A stretch of DNA of 64,000 nucleotides from Neodontobutis hainanensis (GCA_024349245.1 JALDNG010000452.1:1-64000), one strand, 5' to 3'; positions 1-12,002 are shown, counted from the first letter of the stretch. Notes: a model not told the origin generated them from the letters alone. A program made the numbers and translations.

Positions 1-897
1 TCCTCTCGTCTCTCTGTGGCCTCTGCCTCCTCTGCTCTCTCTGTCTCCCCTGCCTCCACTGGTCTCTCTGTCTTCTCTGCCTCCTCTGCTCTCTCTACCT
101 CCACTGGTCTCTCTGTGACCTCTGCAATCCTCTGGTCTCTCTGTGGCCTATGCCTCCTCTGGATTCTCTGTGGCCTCTGCCTCCTCTGGTCTCTCTGTCT
201 CCTCTGCCTCCTCTCTCTCTCTGTGGCCTCTGCCTCTTCTGGTCACTCTTTGGCCTCTGCCTCCTCTTGTCTCTCTATTCCTCTGCCTCCTCAGGTCTCT
301 CTGTGGCCTCTGTCTCCTCTGGTCTCTCTGCCTTCTCTGCATCCTCTAGTCTCTCTGCCTCCTCTGGTCTCTCTGTCTTTCTGCCTCTTCTGAACTCTTG
401 GTGGCCTCTGTCTCCTCTGGTCTCTCTGCCTCCTCTGCCTCCTCTGGTCTCTCTGTGGCCTCTGCCTCCTCTGGTCTCTCTCTGGCCTCTGCCTTCTATT
501 GTCTGTCTGCCTCCTATGCCCCCTCTGGTCTCTCTGCCTCCACTGGCCTCTCTATTGCCTCTGCTTCCGCTCGTCCCTCTGTGGCCTCTGCCTCCTCTGG
601 TCTCTCTGTCTCCTCTGCCTCCTCTGAACTCTCTGTGGCCTCTGCCTCCTCTGGCCTCTCTATGGCCTCTGCATCCTCTGGACTCTCTGCCTCTTCTGGT
701 CTTTATGTGGCCTCTGCCTCCTCTGGTCTCTCTGCCTCTTCTGCTTCCTCTCGTCTCTCTGTGGCCTCTGCCTCCTCATGTCTCTCTGTGGCCTGCCTTC
801 TCTTGTCTGTCTTCCTCCTATGCCCCCTCTGGTCTCTCTGCCTGCACTGGTCTCTCTATTGCCTCTGCCTCCTCTGGTCTCTCTGTGGCCTCTGCCT

Positions 898-2520
898 CCT
901 CGGGTCTCTTTGTCTCCTCTGCCTCCTCTAGTCACTCTGTGGCCTCTGCCTCCTCTGGTCTCTCTCCCTCCTCTGCCTCCTCTGCTCTAACTGCCTCCTC
1001 TGGTCTCTCTGTCTCTCTGCCTCCTCTGGTCTCTCTGTGGCCTCTGCCTCCTCTGGTCTCTCTGTGGCCTCTGCCTCCTCTGGTATCTCTGTCTCCTCTG
1101 CCTCCTCTGCTCTCTCTGTGGCCTCTGGGTCCTCTGCTCTCTCTGTCTCCTCTATCTCCTCTGGTCTCTCTGTTGCCTCTGCCTCCTCTGGTCTCTTCGT
1201 GTCCTCTGCCTCCTCTGGTCTCTCTGTGTCCTCTGCCTCCTCTGGTCAGTCTTTGGCCTCTGCCTTCTCTGGATCTCTCTGTGGCCTCTGGTCTCTTACT
1301 GGCATCTGCCTTTTCTGGTCTCTCTGCCTACTCTGCCTCCTCTAGTCTCTCTGTGGCCTCTGCCTCCTCTGGACTCTCTGCCTCCTTTGGTCTTTCTGTT
1401 GCCTCTGCCTCCTCTGGCCTCTCTGCCTCCTCTACTTCCTCTCGTCTCTTTGTGGCCTCTGCCTCCTCTGGTCTCTCTGTCTTCTCTGCCTTCTCTGGTC
1501 TCTCTGCCTCCTCTGGTCTCTCTGTGGCCTCTGCCTCCTCTGGTCTGTCTGTGTCCTCTACCTCCTCTGCCTCCTCTGGTCTCTCTGTGTCCTCTGCCTC
1601 CTCTGGTCTGTCTGTGTCCTCTACCTCCTCTGCCCTCTCTGTGGCCTCTTCCTCCTCTGGTCCATCTGTCTCCTCTGCATCCACTGGTCTCTTTTTGGCC
1701 TCTGCCTCCACTGCTCTCTTTGTGGCCTCTGCCTCCTCTAGTCTCTCTCTGGCCTCTGCCTCTTCTAGTCTCACTGCCTTCTCTGTCTCCTCTAGTCTCT
1801 CCGTGTTCTCTATCTGCTCTGGTCTCTCTGTTGCCTCTGCCTCCTGGTCTCTTTGTGGCCTCTGCCTTCTCTGGTCTCTCTGTGGCTGCTGCCTCCTCTG
1901 GTCTCTTTGTGGCATCTGCCTTTTCTGGTCTCTCTGCCTCCTCTGCATCCTCTCATCTCTCTGCCTCCTCTGGTCTCTCTGTCTTTCTGCCTGCTCTGAT
2001 CTCTCGGTGGCCTCTGCCTCCTCTGGTCTCTGCCTTATTTCCTCCTCTGGTCACTCTGTGGCCTATGCCTCCTCTGGTCTCTCTGTGGCCTCTGTCTCCT
2101 CTGGTCTCTCTGTCTCCCCTGCCTACACTGGTCTTTCTGTAGCCTCTGCCTCCTCTGGACTCTCTGCCTCCTCTGGTCTTTCTGTGGCCTCTGCCTCTTC
2201 TGTTCTCTCTGTCTCTTCTGCCTCCTCTGGTCTCTCTGCCTCCTCTGCCTCCTCTGGTCTCTCTTTGGCCTCTGCCTCCTTTGTTCTGTCTGTGTCCTCT
2301 GCCTCCACTGGTCTCTCTTTGGCCTCTGCCTCCTCTGGTCTCTCTCTGGCCTCTGCCTCCTCTAGTCTCTTTGCCTTCTCTGTCTCCTCTAGTCTCTCTG
2401 TGGCCTCTGCCTCCTCTGGTCTCTCTGTCTCCTCTGCCTCCTCTGCTCTCTCTGTGGCCGCTGCCTCCTTTTTGTCTCTCTGAGTCATCTGCCTCCTCTG
2501 GTCTCTCTGAGGCATCTGCC
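898..2520 (+). repeat. Higher-order copy 1 inside repeat A
   Basis: An ordered series of unusual A variants here recurs in 3169-5250. Landmarks are a CTCTAACTGCC variant (about 985, again about 3256), a GGTCTCTTACTGGC variant (about 1287 and 3957), a CCGTGTTCTCTATCTGC variant (about 1801 and 4471) and a TGCCTTATTTCC variant (about 2031 and 4721). The offset between copies grows from about 2.27 to 2.7 kb, so short unit insertions separate them. The pattern shows segmental duplication of blocks of the array, not just slippage of single 27-bp units. Confidence 0.75.
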
Positions 2521-3168
2521 TTTTCTGGTCTCTCTGTCTCCTTTGACTTCTCTGGTCTCTCTTTCTCCTCTAACTCCTCTGGTCTCTCTGCCTCCTCTAC
2601 CTTCTCTGGTCTCTCTATGGCCCCTGCCTCCTCTGCTCTCTCTGTAACCTCTGCCTTCTCTTGTCTCTCTGCCTCCTCTGTCCCCTCTGGTCTCTCTGCC
2701 TCCACTGCTCTCTCTATTGCCTCTGCCTCCTCTGGTCTCTCTGCCTCCTCTGCCTCCTCTGCTCTAACTGCCTCCTCTGGTCTCTCTCTCTCTGCCTCCT
2801 CTGGTCTCTCTATGGCCTTGGCCTCCTCTGGTCTCTATGGCCTCTGCCTCCTCTGGTCTCTCTGTCTCCTCTGCCTCCACTGGTCTCTCTGCCTTCTCTG
2901 CCTCCTATGCTCTCTCTGCCTCCTCTGGTCTGTCTTTGTCCTCTGCCTCCTCTGGTCTCTCTGTGGCCTCTGCCTCCTGTGGCCTCTCTCTGGTCTCTCA
3001 GTCTCCTCTGCCTCCAATGGTCTCTCTGCCTTCTCTGCCTCCTCTGCTCTCTCTACCTCCACTGGTCTCTCTGTGACCTCTGCAATCCTCTGGTCTCTCT
3101 GTAGCCTATGCCTACCCTGGATTCTCTGTGGGCTCTGCCTCCTCTAGTCTCTCTGTGTCCTCTGCCTC

Positions 3169-5250
3169 CTCGGGTCTCTTTGTCTCCTCTGCCTCCTCTA
3201 GTCACTCTGTGGCCTCTGCCTCCTCTGGTCTCTCTCCCTCCTCTGCCTCCTCTGCTCTAACTGCCTCCTTTGGTCTCTCTGTCTCTCTGCCTCCTCTGGT
3301 CTCTCTGTGGCCTCAGCCTCCTCTGGTCTCTCTGTGGCCTCTGCCTTCTCTGGTCTCTCTCTGGCCGCTGCCTACTCTGGTCTCTCTGAGGCATCTGCCT
3401 TTTCTGGTCTCTCTGCCTCCTCTGCCTCCCCTGGTCTCTCTGTGGCCTCTGCCTCCTCTAGACTCTCCTTGCCTCCCCTGGTCTTTCTGTGGCCTCTGCA
3501 TCCTCTGGTCTCTCTGCCTCCTCTGCTTCCTCTCGTCTCTCTGTGGCCTCTGCCTCCTCTGGTCTCTCTGTCTCCTCTGCCTCCTCTAGTCTCTCTGTGG
3601 CCTCTGCCTCCTCTGGTCTGTCTGTGTCCTCTACTTCCTCTTGTCTCTATGTGGCCTCTGCCTTTTCTGGTCTCTCTGTCTCCTCTGCCTCCTCTGGTCT
3701 CTCTGCCTCCTCTGCCTCCTCTGATCTCTCTGTGGCCTCTGCCTCCTCTGGTATCTCTGTCTCCTCTGCCTCCTCTGCTCTCTCTGTGGCCTCTGGCTCC
3801 TCTGCTCTCTCTGTCTCCTCTATCTCCTCTGGTCTCTCTGTTGCCTCTGCCTCCTCTGGTCTCTTCGTGTCCTCTGCCTCCTCTGGTCTCTCTGTGTCCT
3901 CTGCCTCCTCTGGTCAGTCTTTGGCCTCTGCCTTCTCTGGATCTCTCTGTGGCCTCTGGTCTCTTACTGGCATCTGCCTTTTCTGGTCTCTCTGCCTACT
4001 CTGCCTCCTCTAGTCTCTCTGTGGCCTCTGCCTCCTCTGGACTCTCTGCCTCCTTTGGTCTTTCTGTTGCCTCTGCCTCCTCTGGCCTCTCTGCCTCCTC
4101 TACTTCCTCTCTCGTCTCTTTGTGGCCTCTGCCTCCTCTGGTCTTTCTGTCTCCTCTGCATCCTCTGGTCTCTCTGCCTCCTCTGGTCTCTCTGTGGCCT
4201 CTGCCTCCTCTGGTCTGTCTGTGTCCTCTACCTCCTCTGCCTCCTCTGGTCTCTCTGTGTCCTCTGCCTCCTCTGGTCTGTCTGTGTCCTCTACCTCCTC
4301 TGCCCTCTCTGTGGCCTCTTCCTCCTCTGGTCCATCTGTCTCCTCTGCATCCACTGGTCTCTTTTTGGCCTCTGCCTCCACTGCTCTCTTTGTGGCCTCT
4401 GCCTCCTCTAGTCTCTCTCTGGCCTCTGCCTCTTCTAGTCTCACTGCCTTCTCTGTCTCCTCTAGTCTCTCCGTGTTCTCTATCTGCTCTGGTCTCTCTG
4501 TTGCCTCTGCCTCCTGGGGTCTCTTTGTGGCCTCTGCCTTCTCTGGTCTCTCTGCTTCCTCTGGTCTCTCTGTGGCCGCTGCCTCCTCTGGTCTCTCTGT
4601 GGCATCTGCCTTTTCTGGTCTCTCTGCCTCCTCTGCATCCTCTCATCTCTCTGCCTCCTCTGGTCTCTCTGTCTTTCTGCCTGCTCTGATCTCTCGGTGG
4701 CCTCTGCCTCCTCTGGTCTCTGCCTTATTTCCTCCTCTGGTCACTCTGTGGCCTATGCCTCCTCTGGTCTCTCTGTGGCCTCTGCCTCCTCTGGTCTCTC
4801 TGTCTCCCCTGCCTACACTGGTCTTTCTGTGGCCTCTGCCTCTTCTGTTCTCTCTGTCTCTTCTGCCTCCTCTGGTCTCTCTGCCTCCTCTGCCTCCTCT
4901 GGTCTCTCTTTGGCCTCTGCCTCCTTTGGTCTGTCTGTGTCCTCTGCCTCCTCTGTTCTCTCTGTGGCCTCTGCCTCCTCTGGTCACTCTGTCTCTTCTG
5001 CCTCCACTGCTCTCTCTGTTGCTTCTGCCTCCACTGGTCTCTCTTTGGCCTCTGCCTCCACTGGTCTCTCTCTGGCCTCTGCCTCCTCTAGTCTCTTTGC
5101 CTTCTCTGTCTCCTCTAGTCTCTCTGTGACCTCTGCCTCCTCTGGTCTCTCTGTCTCCTCTGCCTCCTCTGCTCTCTCTGTGGCCGCTGCCTCCTTTTTT
5201 GTCTCTCTGTGGCATCTGCCTTTTCTGGTCTCTCTGACTCCTTCTCCTCT
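3169..5250 (+). repeat. Higher-order copy 2 inside repeat A
   Basis: This is the second copy of the ordered variant series described for 898-2520. It carries the same landmarks in the same order and ends in the same GTGGCCGCTGCC variant followed by a T run (about 2455 in copy 1, about 5180 here). Copy 2 is longer, with extra A units mainly between the CTCTAACTGCC and GGTCTCTTACTGGC landmarks. The reverse complement of this copy's distal end appears at 56200-57450, next to the B' block, so it predates the inverted duplication or moved with it. Confidence 0.7.
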
Positions 5251-5345
5251 TCTGGTCTCTTTGTGGCCTTTGCCTCCTCTGGACTCTCTGCCTCCTCTGG
5301 ACTTTCTGTGGCCTCTGCTTCCTGTCGTCTCCTCCCCGTTACCTC

Positions 5346-5510
5346 CTCTGTTCTCCTCATCTGCAATCTATTCATCTGCAAATTGCCAGTCTGTTCTACT
5401 CCACGTCTACAGTCAGTTCTAATAATTGTCTACTGTCTGTTCTTCTGCACATTTACAGTCTGTACTACTGCATTTCTACAGTCTGTTCTAATGCTCGACT
5501 ACAGTCTGTC
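5346..5510 (+). repeat. Junction from repeat A to a small 23-bp repeat C island
   Basis: After the last A units the sequence passes through a short composite stretch. From about 5391 it becomes five or so 23-bp C units (TCTGTTCTA...CTACAG pattern). The C units stop at 5510, where repeat B begins. The mirror image sits at about 55939-56070, with the same unit variants in reverse complement. The A/C-island/B junction is therefore shared by both arms. Confidence 0.8.
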
Positions 5511-7193
5511 TGGGCCTTTAGCGCATACCCTTTTTGACATTTTAAACCCCTTATCAATGTGGTAGCCTCGCCAACCTTTACCACACGCTTCCACTGGGTT
5601 GAGAAAAGGAGACCACATTTCACTTGATCGGACCTCGGGAAGTGACCTCCAGCGCCCCCACTAGGGTGAATACATTGACAAAATGGGCATGTGGGAATCC
5701 CAATTTTATCACCCTGGCTCCTGGAGTAGCCCTGAATCACATATCCGACGTGCAGAGCTCTAGAGCAAAGGGAAAAAATGATGATCAAAAAGACACCTTT
5801 CTTGTCAGGGCCTATAGCTCGTACCCTTAGTTGACCTTTTGACCCCTTACCAATGTCGTAGCCTCTCCAAATTTTGCATGCTGGCTCCTGGGGCCACACA
5901 GAACGACATATCAAAGGCGGCTGGCTCTAGAATCAAGAGAAGAAAATGATGACTAAGAAGACATCTCTCCTTTTGGGCCTTTAGCGCATGCCCTTTTTGA
6001 CCTTTCGACCCTTAACAATGTGGTAGCCTCTCCAATTTTAACCACACGCTTCCACGTACTGTGTTGAGAAAAGAAGACCTCATTTCTCTTGATCGACCTC
6101 GAAGTGACCGCCAGTGCCCCACTAGGGTGAATACATTGACAAAATGGGCATGTGGAATCCTAAATTTTTCCCCTGGCTCCTGGAGTAGCCCTGAATCACA
6201 TATCCGGCGCAGAGCTCTAGAGCAACGGGGAAAAATTATGATCAAAAGACACCTTTCTTGTCAGGGCCTATAACTCGTACCCTTAGTTGACATTTTGACC
6301 CCTTACCAATGTCGTAGCCTCTCCAAATTTTGCTGGCTCCTGGGGCCACCCAGAACAACATATTAAAGGCTGCTGGCTTTAGAGCAAAGGCAAAAGTTTC
6401 AGCCTACAAAGACACAGCCTATAACGGGTTCTGACCATTGACCCTGAACATTATTTGATCCCTTAACAATGTATTAGCCTCTCCAAATTTTTAAACGCTG
6501 GCTCCAGGGGCCACCCAGAACGACATAGGCAAGGCGGCTGGCTCTAGAGTCAAGGGAAGAAAAATGATTACTCAAAGACATCTCTCCTTTTTGGGCTTTT
6601 AGCGCATACCCTTTTGACCTTTCGACCCTTAACAATGTGGTAGCCTCTCCAAACTTTGCCACAGGCTTCCACATACTGTGTCAAAAACAGGAGACCACAT
6701 TTCACTTGATTTTCCTCGGAAGTGACCGCCAGTGCCCCACTAGGGTGAATACATTGACAAAATGGGCATGTGGGAATCCTAAATTTTCCCCTGGCTCCTG
6801 GAGTAGCCCTGATACACATATCCAGCGCAGAGCTCTAGAGCAAAGAGGAAAGAATTATGATCAAAAGACACCTTTCTTGTCAGGGCATATAGCTCGTACC
6901 CTTAGTTGACCTTTTGACCCCTTACCAATGACGTAGCCTCTCCAAATTTTGCACGCTTGCTCCTGGGGCCACCCAGAACGACATATCAAAGGTTGCTGGC
7001 TTTAGATCAAAGTGAAAAGTTTCAGCCTCCTAAAGACACAGCTTATAACAGGTTTTGACCATTGACCCTGAACACTATTTGACCGCTTAACAATGGCGTA
7101 GCCTCTCCAAATTTTGCACGCTGGCTCCTAGGGCCACCCAGAGCGACATATCAAAGACGACATTTCACTTGATCGGACCTCGGAAGTGACCGC
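5511..7193 (+). repeat. Repeat B: three-monomer higher-order satellite, left arm
   Basis: This satellite is built from three related monomers. Type a is about 295 bp and carries an extra segment with CACTAGGGTGAATACATTG. Type b is about 150 bp and starts near CTATAGCTCGTACCC. Type c is about 180 bp and starts near CTATAACGGGTTCTGACC. All share a core with GTAGCCTCTCC, then GCTGGCTCCTGGGGCCACCC, then CTCTAGAGCAAAG. The order a-b-c makes a unit of about 620 bp; type a starts near 5511, 5973 and 6592. The first unit lacks one monomer compared with B' (see findings). A partial type a (about 7150-7193) ends the block and abuts repeat C. Short open frames here match nothing I recognise. Confidence 0.9.
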
Positions 7194-10100
7194 CAGCATG
7201 CATTTATGTAATGTATATATTCTGTTCTATTGGTCGAAAACAGTCTGTTCTAATGCCCAATTACATTCTTTACTACTCCACCTCTACAGTTTGTTCTACT
7301 GCTCCTCTACAGTCTGTTATACTGCATGTCTACAGTCTGTTCTAATGCCAGTCTAGAGTCTGTACTACTGATGCTCTGCAATCTGTTTTACTGCAAGTCT
7401 ACATTCTGTTTAACTGCACCTCTACAGTCTGTTCTATTGTACGTCTACAGTCTGTTCTAATGCACATCTACAGTCTGTTTTAATGCCAGTCTAGAGTCTG
7501 TACTACTGCTGCTCTGCAGTCTGTTTTACTGCAAGTCTACTTTCAGTTCTACTGCATATCTACAATCTGTTCTAATGCACAGCTACAGTCTGTTCAACTG
7601 CAAGTCTACAGTCTGTACTACTGCACCTCTACAGTCTGTTCTAAAGTATGTCTAAAGTCTTTTCTACTACTCATGTACAGTGTCTTCTAATGCTCGTGTA
7701 AAGTCTCAACTACTGCACCTCTGAGGTATATTCTTCTGCACATCATCAGTCTGTTCTACTGCACATCTACAGTCTGTTCTAATGGACATCTACAGTCTGT
7801 TCTAAAGCACGTCTATAGTCTGTTCTAATGCTCGTCCACAGTCTATTCTTATGCAGGTCTTTAGTCTTTACTACTGCACATCTACAGTCTGTTCTAATGG
7901 ACGCCTACATTCTGTTCTAATGCTCATTTACAGTCTGTTCTATTGTACGTCTACAGTCTTTTCTACTGCACATCAACAGTCTATTCTAATGCTCGTCTAC
8001 AGTCTGTACAACTGCACCTCTACAGTCTGTTCTACTGCATGTCTACAGTCTGATCTAATTCCATTTTACAGTCTGCACTATTGCTCTACTGCAGTCTATT
8101 CTACTGCACGTCTACAGTCATTTTTCCTGCACATCTACAATCTGTTTTAATTGTCAGTCTGTTCGACAATCTAGAGTCTGTACTAATTCTGCTCTGAAGT
8201 CTGTTCAACTGCACGTCTACAGTCTGTTCAACTGCACCTCTACAGTCTGTTCTATTGTACGTCTACAGTCTGTTCTACTGCACGACTAAAGTCTGTTTAA
8301 ATAAAGGTCTATAGTCTTTTCTAATGCACATCTACAGTCTGTTCTACTGACGCCTACAGTCTGTTTTAATAATTGTCTAGAGTCTGTTCTACTGCACGTC
8401 TTCAGTCTGTTCTAATAATTGTCAACATTCTGTAATACTGAACCTCTACAGTCTCTTCTACTGCACCTCTACAGTCTGTTCTAAAGCATGTCTACAGTCT
8501 TTTCTAATACTCATCTACAGTCTGTTCTAATGCATGTCTATAGTCTGTTCTAATGCTCGTCCACAGTCTGTTCTAACGCAGGTCTTTAAGTCTGTACTAC
8601 TCCATATCTACAGTCTGTTCTCCTGGATGTGTACAGTCGGTTCTAATGCTCGTCTACAGTCTGTTCTATTGTACGTCTACAGTCTCTTCTAATGCACATC
8701 TACAGGCTGTTCAACTGCATGTATTCAGTCTGTTCTAATAATTGTCAACATTCTGTAATACTGCACCTCTACAGTCTCTTCTACTGCACCTCTACAGTCT
8801 GTTCTAAAGCATGTCTACAGTCTTTTCTAATACTCATCTACAGTCTGTTCAAATTCACGTCTATAGTCTTTTTTAATATTCGTCCACAGTCTGTTCTAAC
8901 GCAGGTCTTTAGTTTGTACTACTCCATATCTACAGTCTGTTCTCCTGGATGTGTACAGTCTGTTCTAATGCTCGTCTACAGTCTGTTCTATTGCACGTCT
9001 ACAGTCTCTTCTAATGCACATCTACAGGCTGTTCAACTGCACGTCTACAGTCTTTTCAACTGCATCTCAACAGTCTGTTCTAATGCCAGTTTACAGTCTG
9101 TACCTCTGCTCTACTGCAGTCTGTTCTACTGCACGTCTACAGTCTGTTTTACTGCACATCTACAGTCTGTTCTAATGCTCGTCTACAGTCTGTATTACTG
9201 CACCTCTACCGTCTGTTCTAAAACATGTCTAGAGTGTTTTCTAATACTCATTTACAGTCTGTTCTAATGCTCCTCTACAGTCAGTTCTAAAGCCAATCTA
9301 GTGTCTGTATTACTGCTGCTCTGAAGTCTGTTCAACTGCAGCTCTACAGTCTGTTCTAATGCTCATCTACGGTCTGTTCTACTGCACGTCTACAGTTTCT
9401 TTTAATAAACGTCTACAGTCTGTTCTGCACATTTACAGTCTGTACTACTGCACTTCTACAGTCATTTCAAATGCTCGTCTACAGTGTGTATTACTGTACC
9501 TCTACAGTCTGTTCTAAAGCATGTCTACAGTGTTTTCTAATACTCATTTACAGTCTGTTCTTATGCTTGTATACAGTTTGTACTACTGCACCCCTACAGT
9601 CTATTCTTCTGCACATTGTCAGTCTGTTCTACTGGACGTTTACAGTCTGTTTTAATGCTCATCTAAAGTCTGTTCTACTGCACATCTAGAGTCTATTGTA
9701 ATAATTGTCTACATTCTGTACTACTGCTTCTTACAGTCTTTTCTACTGCGCATCTACAGTCAATTCTAATGAAGGTCTACAGTTTATACTTCTGCACATC
9801 TACAATCTGTTCTATTGCTTCTCTACAGTCTGTTCTAATGCCCAATAAAAGTCTTTACAACTCCACCTCTACAGTCTGTTCTACTGCATGTCTACAGTCT
9901 GTTCTACTGCACGTCTTCAGTCTGCTCTATTGCAAGTCTACAGTCTGTTTTACTGCACATCTACAGTCTGTTCTAAACCTCATCTACAGTCTGTTCTAAA
10001 GCCAATCTAGAGTCTGTACTAATGCTGCTCTGAAGTCTTTTCAACTGCACTTCTACATTCTGTTCTACAGCACGACTATAGTCTGTTTTAATAGACGTCT

Positions 10101-12002
10101 ACAGTCTTTTCTAATGCACTTCTACAGTCTGTTCTACTGGACGTATCCAGTCTGTTCTAATAATTGTCTAGAGTCTGTTCTACTGCACGTCTACAGTCTG
10201 TTCTAAAGCATCTCTACAGTCTTTTCTAATGCTTGTGTAAAGTCTCAACTACTGCACCTCTCGATCTATTCTTCTGCACATCGTCAGTCTGTTCTACTGC
10301 ACATCTACAGTCTGTTCTAATGCACATCTACAGTCTGTTCTAATGCACATCTATAGTCTGTTCTAATGCTCGTCCACAGTCTATTCTAATGCACATCTAC
10401 TGTCTGTTCTAATGCAAGTCTATAGTCTGTACTACTGCTCATCTACGGTCTGTTCTAGATCTACAGTGTGTTCTAATAAACGTCTACAATCTGTTATACT
10501 GCACATCTACAGTCTGTACTACTGCACTTCTACAGTCTTTTCTAATGCTCATCTACAGTCTGTATTACTGCACCTCTACAATCTGTTCTAAAGCATGTCT
10601 AGAGTGTTTTCTAATATTCATATAGAGTCTGTTCTAAAGCTCGTCTTTAGTCTGAACTACTGCACCTCTACAGTCTGTTCTAAAGCATGTCTGCAGTGTT
10701 TTTAATACTCATATACAGTCTGTTCTTATTCTCGTCTACAGTCTGTACTACTGAATCTCTACAGTCTATTCTTTTGCATATTGTCAGTCTGTTCTACTGG
10801 GCGTTTACAGTCTGTTCTAATGCTTGTCTACAGTCAGTTTTAAATCCAATCTAGAGTATGTACTACTGCTGCTCTGAAGTCTGTTCAACTGATTGTCAAC
10901 AGTCTTTTCAATCGCACCTGTAGAGTCTGTTTTAATGCCAGTTTACAATCTGTACTACTGCTCTACTACAGTCTCCTCCACTGCACGTCTACAGTCTGTT
11001 TTACTGCACATCTACAGTCTGTTCTAATGTACATCTACTGTCTGTTCTAATGCAAGTCTATAGTCTGTCCTACTGCTCGTCTAGAGTCTGTTCTATTGCA
11101 CATCTACCGTCTGTACTACTGCACTTCTACAGTCTGTTCTAATGCTCTACAGTCTGTATTACTCCACCTCTATAGTCTCTTCTAAAGCATGTCTAGAGTT
11201 TTTCTAATACTCATATACAGTCTGTTCTAATGCTCGTCTACAGTCTGAAGTACTGCACCTCTACAGTCTGTTCTAAAGCATGTCTACAGTGTTTTTTATA
11301 ATACTCATATACAGTCTGTTCTAATGCACATCTACAGTCTGTTCTAATGCAAGTCTATAGTCTGTACTACTGTTCATCTACAGTCTGTTCTACTGCACGT
11401 CTACAGTCTGTTCTGATAAACGTCTACAGTCTGTTCTACTACACGTCTACAGTCTCTACTACTGCACATCTAAAGTCTGTTCTAATGCACATCTACAGTC
11501 TGTTCTAATCCATGTCTATAGTCTGTACTACTGCTCATATACGGTCTGTTCTAGTGCAGGTCTACAGTCTGTTCTAATAAACGTCTACAGCCTGTTCTAC
11601 TGCACATCTACAATCTCTTCTACTGCACTTCTACAGTCTTTTCTAATGCTCGTCTACAGTTTGTATTATTGCACCTCTACAGTCTGTTCTAAAGCATGTC
11701 TAGAGTGTTTTCTAATACTCATATACAGTCTGTTCTAATGCTCGTCTACAGTCTGAACTACTGCACCTCTACAATCTGTTCTAAAGCATGTCTAGAGTGT
11801 TTTCTAATACTCATATAGAGTCTGTTCTTATGCTCGTCTACAGTCTGTTCAACTGCACCTCTACAGTATGTTCTAATGCCAGATTAAAGTCTGTACTACT
11901 GCTCTATTACAGTCTCTTCCACTAAAGTCTGTTTTACTGCACATCTACAATCTGTTCTAATGTACATCTACTGTCTGTTCTAATGCAAGTCTACAGTCTG
12001 AA
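7194..12002 (+). repeat. Repeat C: 23-bp minisatellite, left arm, outer part
   Basis: The period is 23 bp with a consensus of CTGTTCTAMTGCACRTCTAC plus three more bases (AGT). Variants include TAATGCTCGT, TACTGCACCT, TAAAGCATGT, TTCTGCACATTGTCAG, AAAGCCAATCTAGAG and CTGCTGCTCTGAAG. They recur in a preferred order, so there is higher-order structure above the 23-mer. Conceptual translation on this strand repeats every 23 residues (69 bp), because three units are needed to return to frame. The whole stretch is mirrored in the right arm at about 49200-54060, including rare variants such as GCCAGATTAAAGTC near 11878. Confidence 0.92.

Larger units (their letters stand above)
1..5345 (+). repeat. 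Repeat A: pyrimidine-rich 9-bp-quantised minisatellite, left arm
   Basis: This is a tandem array whose top strand is strongly pyrimidine-biased. The building blocks are 9-mers such as GGTCTCTCT, GTGGCCTCT, GCCTCCTCT and GTCTCCTCT. They combine mostly into 27-bp units, or 18-bp units when one block is missing. Because every common unit is a multiple of 9 bp, reading frame is kept over kilobases. Nonapeptide-like translations (SGLSVASAS in one + frame, PPLVSLWPL in another, ERPEEAEAT and ETRGGRGHR on the minus strand) arise as by-products. I see no promoter, splice structure or conserved domain, so I do not call a gene. The array continues beyond the left edge of the window. At the right edge it degenerates through a mixed junction into a short 23-bp repeat island. 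Confidence 0.93.

Noticed and set aside
150..2483. A 777-codon open frame of serine/leucine-rich nonapeptide repeats, and similar frames at 3307-4689, 12451-13704, and on the minus strand at 56663-58555, 58622-60286 and 61199-62782
   Set aside because: The frames are open because the repeat units are multiples of 9 bp. Two or three frames per strand are open at once, and the same sequence in the other arm is open on the other strand. There are no domains, splice signals or promoters, so I treat them as repeat by-products.
5465..5914. A 149-codon minus-strand open frame in repeat B
   Set aside because: It spans the junction of several satellite monomers, is not conserved in the other B units, and shows no recognisable domain.
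8692..9267. A 191-codon Cys/Tyr-rich open frame with 23-residue repeats that looks like a secreted repeat protein
   Set aside because: It is the translation of the 23-bp minisatellite. Dozens of similar frames occur wherever stops are absent by chance, always on the same repeat strand.
7194..12002. Regular direct repeats reminiscent of a CRISPR array
   Set aside because: The units are contiguous 23-mers with no unique spacers, the context is a vertebrate satellite, and no cas genes are present.
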